Shown here piece after piece: positions 19,137-28,319 of a stretch of DNA of 61,944 bases. Where the stretch lies: the NCBI RefSeq assembly GCF_003207795.1, contig NZ_NIRT01000018.1, positions 1 to 61,944 of the forward strand, written 5' to 3'. The stretch is from Komagataeibacter nataicola. GTDB lineage: Bacteria > Pseudomonadota > Alphaproteobacteria > Acetobacterales > Acetobacteraceae. The translations under genes and the position numbers were made by a program. The first letter of the stretch is position 1. Each line of letters begins with the position of its first letter. The notes beneath the pieces were generated by a model that had not been told where the DNA came from, searched no databases, and saw only the letters and a program-made list of their open reading frames with translations.

Positions 19137-19481
19137 TCACGGCGTGGATGAACACATACCTGCCAATGTTTCAAGCGGGCCCCGTACTGCCTCACGCGCG
19201 GCCTGCTCGATTTCACGGTACAGGCGCAATACCGCCTCGCCCTCCGCCGAAAGGCCGGCCCCGCCCCCGCCGCCCGGTCGCGCGCTGACCAGTGGGCGGG
19301 CAAACGTGGTATTCATCGCCTCGACCAGCAGCCAGGCCCGCCGGTAGGACATGCCCATCGCCCGCGCCGCCGCCGAGATCGAGCCTGTCTCGCCAATCTG
19401 TTCGAGCAGGCGGATCTTGCCATGCCCGAGCAGGGGCGTGCCATTCGCGTCGAGCCGCAAGGTCAGGCGCATCTGTGTCAT
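19137..19481 (-). CDS. winged-helix regulator, ModE N-terminal type
   Basis: A 114-aa single-domain DNA-binding protein. The helix-turn-helix lies in residues 20-55 (LLEQIGETGSISAAARAMGMSYRRAWLLVEAMN), split here only to show that it is the LysR/ModE-like winged helix. A Gly-rich turn GGGGGAG marks the wing. There is no C-terminal molybdate (TOBE) domain, so it resembles the stand-alone ModE-like regulators. I chose the ATG at 19481 because AGGAG lies ten bases upstream. It is divergent from the adjacent GNAT gene, with about 80 bp between them, and could control it. Ligand and targets are unknown. Confidence 0.75.
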   Translation of the reverse strand: MTQMRLTLRLDANGTPLLGHGKIRLLEQIGETGSISAAARAMGMSYRRAWLLVEAMNTTFARPLVSARPGGGGGAGLSAEGEAVLRLYREIEQAAREAVRGPLETLAGMCSSTP

Positions 19482-19562
19482 ATTTTCCATACTCCTGGCA
19501 GCCGCTATGATAATGGCCTCTTCTACCTGAAATATCCTTATCTGGAATGGAATTTTCCCATC

Positions 19563-20096
19563 ATGCGCCAACCTGCCCATCCATCGGGGCCGCCCCGGGC
19601 CTCATGGGCCCCGATGCAGCCGGGCCATCTGCCCCAAGTGGTGGCGCTCGCCGCCCGGATGCACCCCGGCTGCCCCGAACGGGCGGAGGTGCTTGATGAA
19701 CGCCGCAGCCTGTGCCCGACGGGCTGTATGGTGCTGATCGAGGAAAACGGGCCGGTGCGCGGCTACATGCTGAGCCACCCGTGGCGCATGGCCCGCCCGC
19801 CCCTGCTTGATACCCATCTTGGCCGCCTGCCCGCCCGGCCTGACTGCTGGTACCTCCACGATATCGCCATCGATCCCGCCCTGCGCGGTCAGGGCCATGC
19901 CCATGCGGCGCTGCGCCATCTCGGCGCGCAGGCACGTCTGTGCGGCGTGCCGTGGCTGGCCCTGATGGCGGCGGAAGGAGCGCGCCCGCTCTGGGCGCAT
20001 CTGGGTTTTGAACCCATGCCCGACGTGCCCGCCGCCATTACCGCAAGTTATGGCGCCGATGCCTGCCCCATGCGCCGCGCATTATTGGGCATCTGA
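19563..20096 (+). CDS. GNAT family N-acetyltransferase
   Basis: A 177-aa cytosolic acetyltransferase. The GNAT core is at residues 60-150: a beta-strand with WYLHDIAIDPALRG, then the acetyl-CoA pyrophosphate loop RGQGHAHAAL, then the strand PWLALMAAE and LWAHLGFEP. The substrate is unknown. The start at 19563 follows a short promoter region shared with the divergent ModE-like gene. The longer open frame upstream overlaps that gene and was not used. Confidence 0.8.
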   Translation: MRQPAHPSGPPRASWAPMQPGHLPQVVALAARMHPGCPERAEVLDERRSLCPTGCMVLIEENGPVRGYMLSHPWRMARPPLLDTHLGRLPARPDCWYLHDIAIDPALRGQGHAHAALRHLGAQARLCGVPWLALMAAEGARPLWAHLGFEPMPDVPAAITASYGADACPMRRALLGI

Positions 20097-20112
20097 CATA
20101 TTTCAAAATAAT

Positions 20113-20135
20113 AAAAGCGCCACCAGAGGCTTTTT
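20113..20135. terminator. Weak hairpin terminator at convergent junction
   Basis: AAAAGC pairs with GCTTTT around a short loop and is followed by a T-run. It lies in the 37-bp gap between the GNAT gene and the mannitol dehydrogenase-like gene. Confidence 0.45.
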
Positions 20136-21600
20136 ACAGTTCCTGTATCACCGCCCGCACGCCACGTTCACGGATGGCGCGGCGCGTTTTTACCACGGCG
20201 GCATCGAGCGCTGTCGCATCCATGTCGCGCCAGCCATCAAAGGCAGGCAGGGCAAGGGCCGCCGCAAGGTTGGCGTCATTGACCAGGGCCATGTCATCGG
20301 CATCGAGCGTGGGTTCGAGGGGGGCGTAGCTTTCGCCCTTCTCGTCACGGCCACGCAGCATTTCCAGATAGGCGGCGATGCCGAAGGCGATGCGGTCGAG
20401 ATCATGCCCGCTCTCCAGCGAGCGGCGCACCGTATCGGTCCAGAACACCCGCACTTTCGAGGCCCCGTCGCTACAGATCCGCAACAGCGTATCGGCCACC
20501 GCCTGGTTGGAGAAGCGGCTGAGCAGACGCCTGCGATAGACATCAAGGTCGAAATCCGCCGGCGCATCGATCTGGGGCATGGCATCAAGCGTCCAGTAGG
20601 CGTTGGCCAGCCGCTCGAGGTCGGCATCCGCCACGGTTTCATGCGCGTAGCGGTAGCCAAGCAGCAGGCCCGCAGCCCCGAGCAGGATGTGCGATGCGTT
20701 GAGCATGCGCACCTTCACCTGCTCATAGCCCGCCACATCACGCACGAACTGCACGCCTGCCTTTTCCAGCGCGGGGCGGCCATTGCAGAAATTATCTTCC
20801 AGCACCCACTGGCTGAAATCCTCCGCCAGCACGGGCAGGTCGTCATCCAGCCCGCTGGCATCGTTCAGCGCCTGGCGCGTGGCGCGGTCCACGCCAGGCG
20901 TGATTCGGTCCACCATGGAGCATGGAAAGGTCACGTTGGCCTCGATCCAGTCAGCCAGATCGGGGTCAACCGCGCGGGCATAGCCCACAAAGGCCGCATG
21001 CGCGACATGGCCATTGCTGCGCAGGTTATCGCATGACAGCACGGTAAAGGGCGGCATGCCTGCCTCGCGCCTGCGGCGCAGGCCCTCCACCACATAACCG
21101 AACACGGTGGCCGGGCGGTGCGGATGGGCAAGGTCAGCGCTCACGGTCGCCTCATCAAGGCGGAAGCGACCGGTTTCCTCATCGATATTATAACCGCCTT
21201 CCGTAATCGTCATGCTGACGATGCGGGTCTCGGGGTCAGCCAGGCGAGCCAGCACGGCCTCGGGGTCGGCGGGGGCGAGCAGGTATTCGCGCAGCGCCCC
21301 GATGATGGAAACGGTGCGCGCGCCATCCGCCGCCACCTCGGTCAGGGAATACAGGCAGTCCTGCTGCTGGAACTGGCGCGCCTTGGCCTCCCCGCGCGGG
21401 CCGCCATTAAGCCCCACGCCCACGATGCCCCATTGCGCCTGACCGGGCAGGCCAAGGCACTGGTTGACGTACCAGGCCTCATGCGCGCGAAAGAAATTGC
21501 CCACACCAAAATGAACGATCCCTCGCCCCACCGCCTCGCGCCTGTATGCCAGCGCCTGCACGCCAGCGGGAAGGGTGGTGAGGGTTGTTTCGTTCAGCAT
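20134..21600 (-). CDS. mannitol dehydrogenase family oxidoreductase
   Basis: A 488-aa NAD(P)-dependent polyol dehydrogenase of the long-chain mannitol family. The Rossmann strand contains GRGIVHFGVGNFFRAH near residue 25, and the catalytic Lys lies in KVRMLNASH near residue 296, with a conserved SNGHVAHAA before it. Members act as mannitol 2-dehydrogenase, fructuronate reductase or arabinitol dehydrogenase; the sugar-alcohol role fits an acetic acid bacterium, and mannitol to fructose is the likeliest reaction. It is last of a minus-strand series with the FUSC gene 17 bp upstream. Confidence 0.9.
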   Translation of the reverse strand: MLNETTLTTLPAGVQALAYRREAVGRGIVHFGVGNFFRAHEAWYVNQCLGLPGQAQWGIVGVGLNGGPRGEAKARQFQQQDCLYSLTEVAADGARTVSIIGALREYLLAPADPEAVLARLADPETRIVSMTITEGGYNIDEETGRFRLDEATVSADLAHPHRPATVFGYVVEGLRRRREAGMPPFTVLSCDNLRSNGHVAHAAFVGYARAVDPDLADWIEANVTFPCSMVDRITPGVDRATRQALNDASGLDDDLPVLAEDFSQWVLEDNFCNGRPALEKAGVQFVRDVAGYEQVKVRMLNASHILLGAAGLLLGYRYAHETVADADLERLANAYWTLDAMPQIDAPADFDLDVYRRRLLSRFSNQAVADTLLRICSDGASKVRVFWTDTVRRSLESGHDLDRIAFGIAAYLEMLRGRDEKGESYAPLEPTLDADDMALVNDANLAAALALPAFDGWRDMDATALDAAVVKTRRAIRERGVRAVIQEL

Positions 21601-21617
21601 GGTGTTCTTGCACTCCT

Positions 21618-22763
21618 TTATGATGAGGGACGGCCACGGCCCTCCGGCATGGGAACGGACGCAGCCTTGCCCGCAGGCTCGAATCCGGCCTCGGCCACCA
21701 TGGGGTGGCCATCGAGCGGGAACGGACCATCATCCGTGCGCCCGTCCGACCAGATATTGCGCACGGCCAGCCGCATGTCGGCATGCAGCAGGCCTACAGC
21801 GAAACGCATGACAGGGGTCCAGTGTTCCCCTTCCTGCTGTTCAAGCCGGTCAAGCAGGGGGCGCATGTCATCATCAGGCAGGGTGTGGCCCCGGCGGGTC
21901 GCGGCCAGCCGGTCGCACCGCGCAGCCATCTGGCCCAGCACATCGACCAGCATATCCCGCTCATGGGCGAGGATATCGCCCGTATGGGCGGTTTCACCCT
22001 CGGTGCCCGCGCGCGCGATGAAAATGGCATCCGAGCGGATCCGGCGCAAGAGCCCCGGCAGGCGCAGCACCAGCGGGTCGTGCTTCGCCAGCGAGGCGGG
22101 GTGCTCCACCTCCGCCTCCTGCACGCCGTCATTCATGTCCTGCAGCAGGGAGCGGCACATCGTATCGACGGTGGCCAGCGCATCATGGTCGGGGTGGTTC
22201 TGCAATGCGCCTGAAAGCAGGTCCGACAGGCGGCGCAGCAGGCTTGCGGCATTACCCAGCACCTCGCGCCGCGCCTCGCCACGCAGCACGAAGAACGACA
22301 CCGCGAACGACACCACAACCCCGGTCATGATCGAGGCGATACGCTGCAGGGGCCGCGAAAACGGCTCGCCCGTGGCGGGGAACAGCAGCACCACCATGAG
22401 CGTGACAATGGCCACCCGCATCTTGGGCCGCAGCGCCACCAGCACGGCAAGCGGCATGAGCATGACCCAGAACACCATGCCCACCGAGAGCGAGGTATAC
22501 TGCTCGAGCGCAATGGCGGACATGCCCGCAGCCGCCCCGATAAGCGTGCCCACAATCTGCTCGCGCCCGGTCGAGAGCGTCTGTGTCAGGCGGCTCTGGG
22601 TAATCACGATGACCGAGGTGATGAGCGCCCAGACCGGCTCATCAAGATGGATGGCAGTCGCGACAATGCCGGACAGGATGAGCGAGACATTCATCCGCAC
22701 GACCTGCCGCCACGTACCCCGCCCCATGATGGAATAAAGCAGGTTCTTCAGGCGTTCAGGCAT
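21618..22763 (-). CDS. FUSC-family inner-membrane protein
   Basis: A 381-aa membrane protein. Residues 20-170 hold about six hydrophobic helices (including GIVATAIHLDEPVWALIT and VAIVTLMVVLLFPATG), the FUSC module also found in aromatic-acid exporters such as AaeB. The C-terminal half is cytosolic and helical with a basic tail. It is half the length of AaeB, so it probably works as an oligomer. Its start lies five bases after the DegP-type protease stop, so they are co-translated. The cargo is unknown. Confidence 0.8.
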   Translation of the reverse strand: MPERLKNLLYSIMGRGTWRQVVRMNVSLILSGIVATAIHLDEPVWALITSVIVITQSRLTQTLSTGREQIVGTLIGAAAGMSAIALEQYTSLSVGMVFWVMLMPLAVLVALRPKMRVAIVTLMVVLLFPATGEPFSRPLQRIASIMTGVVVSFAVSFFVLRGEARREVLGNAASLLRRLSDLLSGALQNHPDHDALATVDTMCRSLLQDMNDGVQEAEVEHPASLAKHDPLVLRLPGLLRRIRSDAIFIARAGTEGETAHTGDILAHERDMLVDVLGQMAARCDRLAATRRGHTLPDDDMRPLLDRLEQQEGEHWTPVMRFAVGLLHADMRLAVRNIWSDGRTDDGPFPLDGHPMVAEAGFEPAGKAASVPMPEGRGRPSS

Positions 22764-22768
22764 GCGGC

Positions 22769-24352
22769 TCAGTGCCCGCTCCCCTCAGGCAGGGGGAAGG
22801 GCACCCAGCGCAGGCCATCGGCGTTCTGCACCAGGAACAGCACGGTCTTGCGGTGCTGGGCGCGGGCGGCGTCGATCTGGCGGCGCAGGTCGGCGGGCGT
22901 GTTGACGGCGGCCTGCTGCACCTCGGTCACCACATCACCGGGGCGCAGGCCACGCTCGGCGGCGGCGCTGTCATCGGTCACACCAGTGACCAGCACGCCC
23001 TTCTGCCCTTCGGCCATGTTGTATTTCTGGCGCGCGATATCGTCGATCTCGCCCACGGTAAAGCCCATGCCCGCAATGGCCAGGCTGCCCTGGGCGGGGT
23101 TCTTGCTGGCGGGCTTGCTGTCAGCCTTGTCGGTCTTTTCCTCGGGCAGGGCGCCGATGGTGATGGCCACGTTCATCTGCTGGCCCTTACGCCAGATGCC
23201 CAGATGCGCGACACTGCCGCCCGCAAGCCCGGCCACGAGGCGCGGCAGGGCGCGGCCATCAATGTCCTTGCCGTTCAGGCTCTGGATCACGTCACCGGTC
23301 TGCAGATGCGCCACCGCCGCAGGCCCCTTGGGCTCAACGCCCGCGATCAGTGCGCCGTGGGGGCTTTTCAGGCCCAGGCCATCGGCAATTTCCTGCGTCA
23401 CGTCCTGAATGCGCACGCCAATCCATCCGCGCGTGACCCGACCATGATGGCGCAACTGCTCGATGATGCCCTGCGCCTCCGCCGAGGGAATGGAGAAGCC
23501 GATGCCGATCGACCCGCCCGAAGGCGAGAAAATGGCGGTATTGATGCCGATCACCTCGCCCTTGAGGTTGAACAGCGGACCACCGGAATTGCCCTTGTTG
23601 ATGGGCGCATCGGTCTGGATGAAATCATCATACGGCCCCTGCTCGATATTGCGCCCGCGCGAGGAGACGATGCCCGCCGTAACCGTGCCCGACAGGCCAA
23701 ACGGGTTGCCGATGGCCAGCACCCAGTCACCCACGCGGGCGTGGTCGCTATCACCAAACGGCACGGCGGGCAGGGGTTTGGGGCTGTCGACTTTCAGCAC
23801 GGCAAGGTCGGTGCGGTCATCATGGCCGAGCAGGCGGGCCTTGAGCACGGTGTTATCCTGCAACGTGATGGTGATCTGGTCGGCATGGCGCACGACGTGG
23901 TTGTTGGTCACGATCACGCCCGAGGGGTCGATGATGAAGCCCGAGCCCAGCGCCTGCATCTTGCGTGGCGGCGCGTTGGGGCTGTCCTGGCGGTTCATGA
24001 AGTCGTGGAAGAATTTCTCGAACGGCGACCCTTCGGGGAAGTTGGGCACCTGCGGCGTGCTGTCGCCATCATCGCCATCGTCATCATCCTCGCCGGGACG
24101 GACCATCTCGGTAGTCGAGACATTCACCACGGCAGGCAGCAGCCTTGCCGCGAGGTCGGCAAAGCTGTCGGGCATGTTGCGCCCCTCGCCGGGCAGGCGC
24201 AGGGGGGCAGCCGGCATGGCAGGCGCGGGCACGGGTGTTGACGCCGGGGCGGGATCGGCCGCGCGGGCGGCATACCCCCCAAGGGCCGTGACCAGCCCCA
24301 TGGCAAGGCAGGATCGGGAAAAGACTGCGGCGCGAAAGGACATGGGGCTCAT
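22769..24352 (-). CDS. periplasmic serine protease, DegP/HtrA (Do) family
   Basis: A 527-aa envelope quality-control protease. It has a signal peptide (core AVFSRSCLAMGLVTALGG), a trypsin-like domain with His in VTNNHVV near residue 141, Asp in DRTDLAVLK near 171, and Ser in NKGNSGGPLF near 247, then two PDZ domains (about 300-390 and 430-510). Length and layout match DegP/MucD. I chose the ATG at 24352 so the signal peptide is near the start; an in-frame ATG nine bases later is equally possible. It precedes the FUSC gene directly, and opgC lies 67 bp upstream. Confidence 0.92.
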   Translation of the reverse strand: MSPMSFRAAVFSRSCLAMGLVTALGGYAARAADPAPASTPVPAPAMPAAPLRLPGEGRNMPDSFADLAARLLPAVVNVSTTEMVRPGEDDDDGDDGDSTPQVPNFPEGSPFEKFFHDFMNRQDSPNAPPRKMQALGSGFIIDPSGVIVTNNHVVRHADQITITLQDNTVLKARLLGHDDRTDLAVLKVDSPKPLPAVPFGDSDHARVGDWVLAIGNPFGLSGTVTAGIVSSRGRNIEQGPYDDFIQTDAPINKGNSGGPLFNLKGEVIGINTAIFSPSGGSIGIGFSIPSAEAQGIIEQLRHHGRVTRGWIGVRIQDVTQEIADGLGLKSPHGALIAGVEPKGPAAVAHLQTGDVIQSLNGKDIDGRALPRLVAGLAGGSVAHLGIWRKGQQMNVAITIGALPEEKTDKADSKPASKNPAQGSLAIAGMGFTVGEIDDIARQKYNMAEGQKGVLVTGVTDDSAAAERGLRPGDVVTEVQQAAVNTPADLRRQIDAARAQHRKTVLFLVQNADGLRWVPFPLPEGSGH

Positions 24353-24419
24353 ACATCCTGCTGAACGGGATCGGACGGGCACCTATATCACGCCCTTCAC
24401 GGGGGCGGAAACCACGGCT

Positions 24420-25580
24420 TCAGCCCCGGCATAACGGGGCACGGGCGGGCACCGTGTCCGGCATTGCGGCGCGCGCCTGACGCGCCGCCACACGCTGGCG
24501 TTCCTTCACCCGCGCCACCGCCAGCAGCACATAGAATCCCGCCACGTTCACCACCACCTGCATCATCCACCCGGTGCCGAAACTTGTCAGCACCAGCCGC
24601 CCGTACAGGTCAACCAGCGTGCCTGCGGTGAAGATTTCGAGCGAATGACGGCCAAATAGCGCCATGAGCTGGCCCATCCGCGTATTGGCCCACAGCGTGG
24701 CGCGCGGCGAGGACTGCACGAGATAGAACAGGGCGAGCACATCAACCAGCCGCCAGGGCGAGAGGATCATCTTGTCAGGCAGCGCCATGACCACGGGCCG
24801 CAGGTCGGCAAAGCCCCAGTCGAGCCAGGGAAAGGACTGCACGGCGGAGAACACCAGATACAGCCCGCACAGGGCCGCAAGCAGGCGCGAGCGCGGCAGG
24901 CTGCCATCATGCTGGCCCGCAACCCGGGCGGCGCATACGCCCAGCACGAACAGGAACTGCCAGGCCAGCGGGTCGAAATACCAGCCATCTGGGTCGAGCC
25001 AGTTGGGAAAGTTCAGGCGCGGGTCATAATTCACCCCCAGCCACACCGCTGCACTCAACCCCAGTACCACCGGCGTGCCCACCCCGCGCAGCAGGGCGTA
25101 AAGCGGGGCGAAGCCCAGCAGCAGCACGATATAGAGCGGCAGGATGTTCAGGTTGCCCGGCAGCGCCACGAGCGAGAGCACCCGCCAGACCGAATCAAGC
25201 CCATGCGCCAGTTCCGGCTCCAGAAAATCAACCGGCACCGGCCAGAAATGCCGCCAGATGCGGATGGTCGCGATACACACCACCACCATCACGATCTGGA
25301 ACACGTATAGCTGCCAGCACCGCCGCCCGATGCGGGCCAGAACCTCGGCCACCGGCTTTTTGGCAAAGGCGCGGCCATAGGCCAGCCATGAGGCATAGCC
25401 CGCCAGCAGCACGAACACCTCCGCCGCATCGGCAAAGCCGATATTGCGCATGGTAAAGCGGTTGAGCCAGTTCTGGGGAATATGGTCGATGCACATCATG
25501 AGCAGCGCCACCCCCCGCAGGGCGTCGATACGATGGTCGCGCCGGTGCGGGGCCTGCGCCCGCTCGCTGGAAATGCCCAT
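24420..25580 (-). CDS. opgC: OpgC-family membrane acyltransferase
   Basis: A 386-aa integral membrane protein with about ten hydrophobic helices. The N-terminus HRIDALRGVALLMMCIDHIP and the following FADAAEVFVLLAGYASW are hallmarks of OpgC proteins, which transfer succinyl groups to periplasmic glucans. The start at 25580 has GGGAG four bases upstream and is preferred over an in-frame GTG at 25604. The opgG-opgH genes lie 5 kb away on the same strand, so the glucan pathway is split. The acyl group in this organism is not known. Confidence 0.88.
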   Translation of the reverse strand: MGISSERAQAPHRRDHRIDALRGVALLMMCIDHIPQNWLNRFTMRNIGFADAAEVFVLLAGYASWLAYGRAFAKKPVAEVLARIGRRCWQLYVFQIVMVVVCIATIRIWRHFWPVPVDFLEPELAHGLDSVWRVLSLVALPGNLNILPLYIVLLLGFAPLYALLRGVGTPVVLGLSAAVWLGVNYDPRLNFPNWLDPDGWYFDPLAWQFLFVLGVCAARVAGQHDGSLPRSRLLAALCGLYLVFSAVQSFPWLDWGFADLRPVVMALPDKMILSPWRLVDVLALFYLVQSSPRATLWANTRMGQLMALFGRHSLEIFTAGTLVDLYGRLVLTSFGTGWMMQVVVNVAGFYVLLAVARVKERQRVAARQARAAMPDTVPARAPLCRG

Positions 25581-25802
25581 GATGCTCCCTGCCTGCCTCA
25601 ACACGATGCGCCCGGGCCATGCCCCGGTGCCGCCCGATGAGCGTAAAGCAGCAAATCGGATCGCAAACCATTCTCATCATGGCAGGGATGCCCCGCAACA
25701 CTGTCATGGCGCGCCGGTGGCCCGCGCGCACCGTTTCATGACTCGACCACCCTGCCCTGCCCCTTCTATACCCGCACGGGCGAGAGAGCAGGGAGCGCAA
25801 CC

Positions 25803-26939
25803 ATGACCAGTCCCGACCGGGCAACCATAGAAACCGTGCTGCGACAGGTACGCACGGTTGATAATACCGCAAGCATCACGGATCTGGGCAGTCTTGATGC
25901 CTTCATGATGCGTGACGGCGTGCTCCATGTCGCCCTTGCGACCGACCGGGCGCGGGCCGGGCGCCTGCAACCCCTGCTGCCCGCACTCGAACGTGCCCTT
26001 GTCGCTGCGGTTCCCGGCAGCACGGGAGCCAGTGTCATCCTGACCGCGCACCGCCCGGCCCCCGCACCAGCGGCACCCGCACCGGCTGCAGGCGGCGGTC
26101 ACCGCCCGCTCAATCTTGGCGGTGGCAAGGCGGGCAAGGCCCCCACCGGCCCGCTGCCCGCAGGTGTGGGCGTGGTCATTGCCGTAGCCTCGGGCAAGGG
26201 GGGCGTGGGCAAGTCCACCACGGCGGTCAACCTTGCCGTGGGCCTGGGGCTGGAAGGACTGAAAGTGGGGCTGATGGATGCCGACGTGCATGGCCCCTCC
26301 CTGCCGCGCATGATGGGCGTGAACGCTCAGCCCGAAGTGCGCGATGGCCGCCTGATCCCGCCGCATAAATGGGGCATTTCCGCCATGTCGATCGGCATGC
26401 TGGTGGAAGAAGAAAAGGCCATGATCTGGCGCGGGCCGATGGTGATGGGCGCGATCGGCCAGCTGCTGGGCGATGTGGAATGGGGCGCGCTTGACGTGCT
26501 GGTGGTGGACATGCCGCCCGGCACGGGGGATGCGCAGCTGACCCTGGCGCAGAAGACCGCGCTGGCCGGAGCCATCATCGTCTCGACCCCGCAGGATATC
26601 GCCCTGCTCGATGCACGGCGCGGTGTGACCATGTTCGAGAAAATGAACGTGCCTGTGCTGGGCGTTGTGGAGAACATGTCCTATTTCTGCTGCCCCAACT
26701 GCAACCACCGCACCGAGCTGTTCGGCCATGGTGGGGCGCGGGCGGAAGCCGAAAAGATGGGCGTGCCGTTTCTGGGCGAGATCCCGCTGCTGGCCGATAT
26801 CCGCGCCAGCGCCGATGAGGGTGCGCCCATCGTGGTCGCCGCACCCGACAGCGCGGCGGGCCAGGCCTATCGCGCGCTGGCCCACACGGTGGGCACGGCG
26901 CTGCGCCGGCTGCTGGAAAAAAAGAAATCAGGCTCCTGA
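25803..26939 (+). CDS. apbC: Mrp/ApbC-type iron-sulfur carrier ATPase
   Basis: A 378-aa P-loop protein that assembles and passes 4Fe-4S clusters to target enzymes. Residues 1-80 are an MIP18/DUF59-like N-terminal domain, then an Ala/Pro linker. The deviant Walker A is GKGGVGKST near residue 137, and the cluster-binding CxxC is in CCPNC near residue 298. Length fits the family. It is monocistronic, with a divergent opgC gene upstream and a hairpin repeat after its stop. Confidence 0.93.
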   Translation: MTSPDRATIETVLRQVRTVDNTASITDLGSLDAFMMRDGVLHVALATDRARAGRLQPLLPALERALVAAVPGSTGASVILTAHRPAPAPAAPAPAAGGGHRPLNLGGGKAGKAPTGPLPAGVGVVIAVASGKGGVGKSTTAVNLAVGLGLEGLKVGLMDADVHGPSLPRMMGVNAQPEVRDGRLIPPHKWGISAMSIGMLVEEEKAMIWRGPMVMGAIGQLLGDVEWGALDVLVVDMPPGTGDAQLTLAQKTALAGAIIVSTPQDIALLDARRGVTMFEKMNVPVLGVVENMSYFCCPNCNHRTELFGHGGARAEAEKMGVPFLGEIPLLADIRASADEGAPIVVAAPDSAAGQAYRALAHTVGTALRRLLEKKKSGS

Positions 26940-26949
26940 AGCCGCCGGG

Positions 26950-27115
26950 GCCGCCTTTTTCAAAGGCGGTATTCCCTGAAGCTTTTAGAGGCTGTTTGGA
27001 AAGTCAGGCTTAATAATATCCTGAAATTATAAAATTTTTGGTGAAGCTTTTTCCAAAAATCTTCAGAAGACGTCGCTTTTTTGAAAAAAGGCGACCCCCA
27101 AAAACTTCTCTTATT
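26950..27115. repeat. Dispersed hairpin repeat, long form (copy B)
   Basis: This is the inverted counterpart of the copy at 15149-15320, with the same three hairpins in reverse order: CCGCC/GGCGG first, then the GAGGCTGTTTGGAAAGTCAGG linker portion (shortened here), then GAAGCTTTTT, and lastly GTCGC/GCGAC. It lies between the convergent apbC and TerB-DnaJ genes. Confidence 0.85.
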
Positions 27116-27177
27116 TTTTAAGGTCAGATGTTTTCTGGTTCTTTTCTTACAAAAAAGAACCGCCTGACCACACCAGA

Positions 27178-27993
27178 CTACAGCTTGCGGTCGCGCTTGA
27201 TCCGGTCCCATGCCGCATTGATCTGGGCAATGCGGGCCTCGCCCTGCGCACGCATGGCCTCGCTCGCGCCACGCGCGGACAGCACATCGGGGTGGTGCTC
27301 GCGCACGAGGCGGCGCCAGACCACGCGCACTTCATCATTGCTTGCATCGCGTGAAATGCCCAGCACCTCATAGGCGTCAATCTCGTTTACGCCGGGGCGG
27401 GCGCCGCCATCACGCGCGCGGTCCCATGCGCCAGGGCTGAGGTTGAAGGCCCTGTGCACGCCGCGCAGGAAGGCTTCCTCCTGCATGTTCAGCTCACCAT
27501 CGGCACGGGCAATGACGAACAGGGCGGCGAGCGCCTCCTCGAGCATGCTGGTCTTGTTGGCAAACGCGCGGCCGAGTTCGGTGGCGAAGGCCTTGTAGTC
27601 ATCGGTGCGCTGGCGGGCGTTGTCGAACAGGCGGCCCACTTCCTTCATGTTTTCGGGCGGCAACTGGAAGCGGCGCTTGAAGGCATCGATCTCGGCCCGG
27701 TTCACCGGCCCGTCGCACTTGGCCACCTTGGCGGACAGGATGATGATGACCAGCCCGTACATCTGGTCGCGCTTGCCCATGGCCGCCGCCATCTTGGCCG
27801 CCATGAAGGTGGCCGCCCCGTTGGGGTCGGCATTGAGCCGCGGGCCCCAGCGATCGGTCCAGCCGCCTGCCGGGGTTTCCAGCAATGAGCCGTTATCCGC
27901 CGCGTGCCCGAGCGCCGTGCCCACGACCGCGCCCATGGGGCCGCCAACCGCGAACCCCGCAACGCCACCAAAAATTTTGCCCCAGATCGCCAT
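27178..27993 (-). CDS. TerB and J-domain protein (DjlA-like)
   Basis: A 271-aa protein with a Gly-rich N-terminal segment (VAGFAVGGPMGAVVGTALG) that may touch the membrane, a TerB-like helical domain at residues 75-190, and a C-terminal J domain with the essential HPD in REHHPDVL near residue 240. The layout matches DjlA-type co-chaperones that stimulate DnaK ATPase. The tail ends soon after the J domain, as in DjlA. It is convergent with apbC across a repeat. Confidence 0.88.
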   Translation of the reverse strand: MAIWGKIFGGVAGFAVGGPMGAVVGTALGHAADNGSLLETPAGGWTDRWGPRLNADPNGAATFMAAKMAAAMGKRDQMYGLVIIILSAKVAKCDGPVNRAEIDAFKRRFQLPPENMKEVGRLFDNARQRTDDYKAFATELGRAFANKTSMLEEALAALFVIARADGELNMQEEAFLRGVHRAFNLSPGAWDRARDGGARPGVNEIDAYEVLGISRDASNDEVRVVWRRLVREHHPDVLSARGASEAMRAQGEARIAQINAAWDRIKRDRKL

Positions 27994-28019
27994 GCCCCGA
28001 CGCTAGCACGATTGCCCGG

Positions 28020-28319
28020 TCAACCCAACTGATCTTGCCTGTCGGTACCAGCCATTTCCGGCAGGGCTGGCATCCATTCACGCAATGCCTCCACCCGCAG
28101 GGCGGAAGCCAGGGGCCGGTCTGGCGGGCGGGCGGCATCGACCTGCCCCACAAGGGCTGCCAGCGCCAGCCCGCGCGCCTGGGCAATGAGGTGCAGCGCG
28201 TGCCAGAACTCCGGCTCCAGCGCCACGCTGGTGCGGTGGCCTGACAGGTTGAGGCTGCGCTTGTGCAGCATCCGCGCACCCCGCTGGGCAGGCAGCGGCA
28301 TGGCAGGCCGGTCGCTCAT
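28020..28319 (-). CDS. ribbon-helix-helix domain protein
   Basis: A 99-aa protein. Residues 20-80 match the RHH_4 type: [20 protein letters not shown] gives the DNA-contact strand, followed by two helices with [11 protein letters not shown]. Such proteins are common small regulators in alphaproteobacteria. Its ATG overlaps the queG stop codon (ATGA), so it is made with the queuosine enzymes; the start at 28319 was chosen for this coupling over 28343. Target genes are unknown. Confidence 0.75.
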   Translation of the reverse strand: MSDRPAMPLPAQRGARMLHKRSLNLSGHRTSVALEPEFWHALHLIAQARGLALAALVGQVDAARPPDRPLASALRVEALREWMPALPEMAGTDRQDQLG

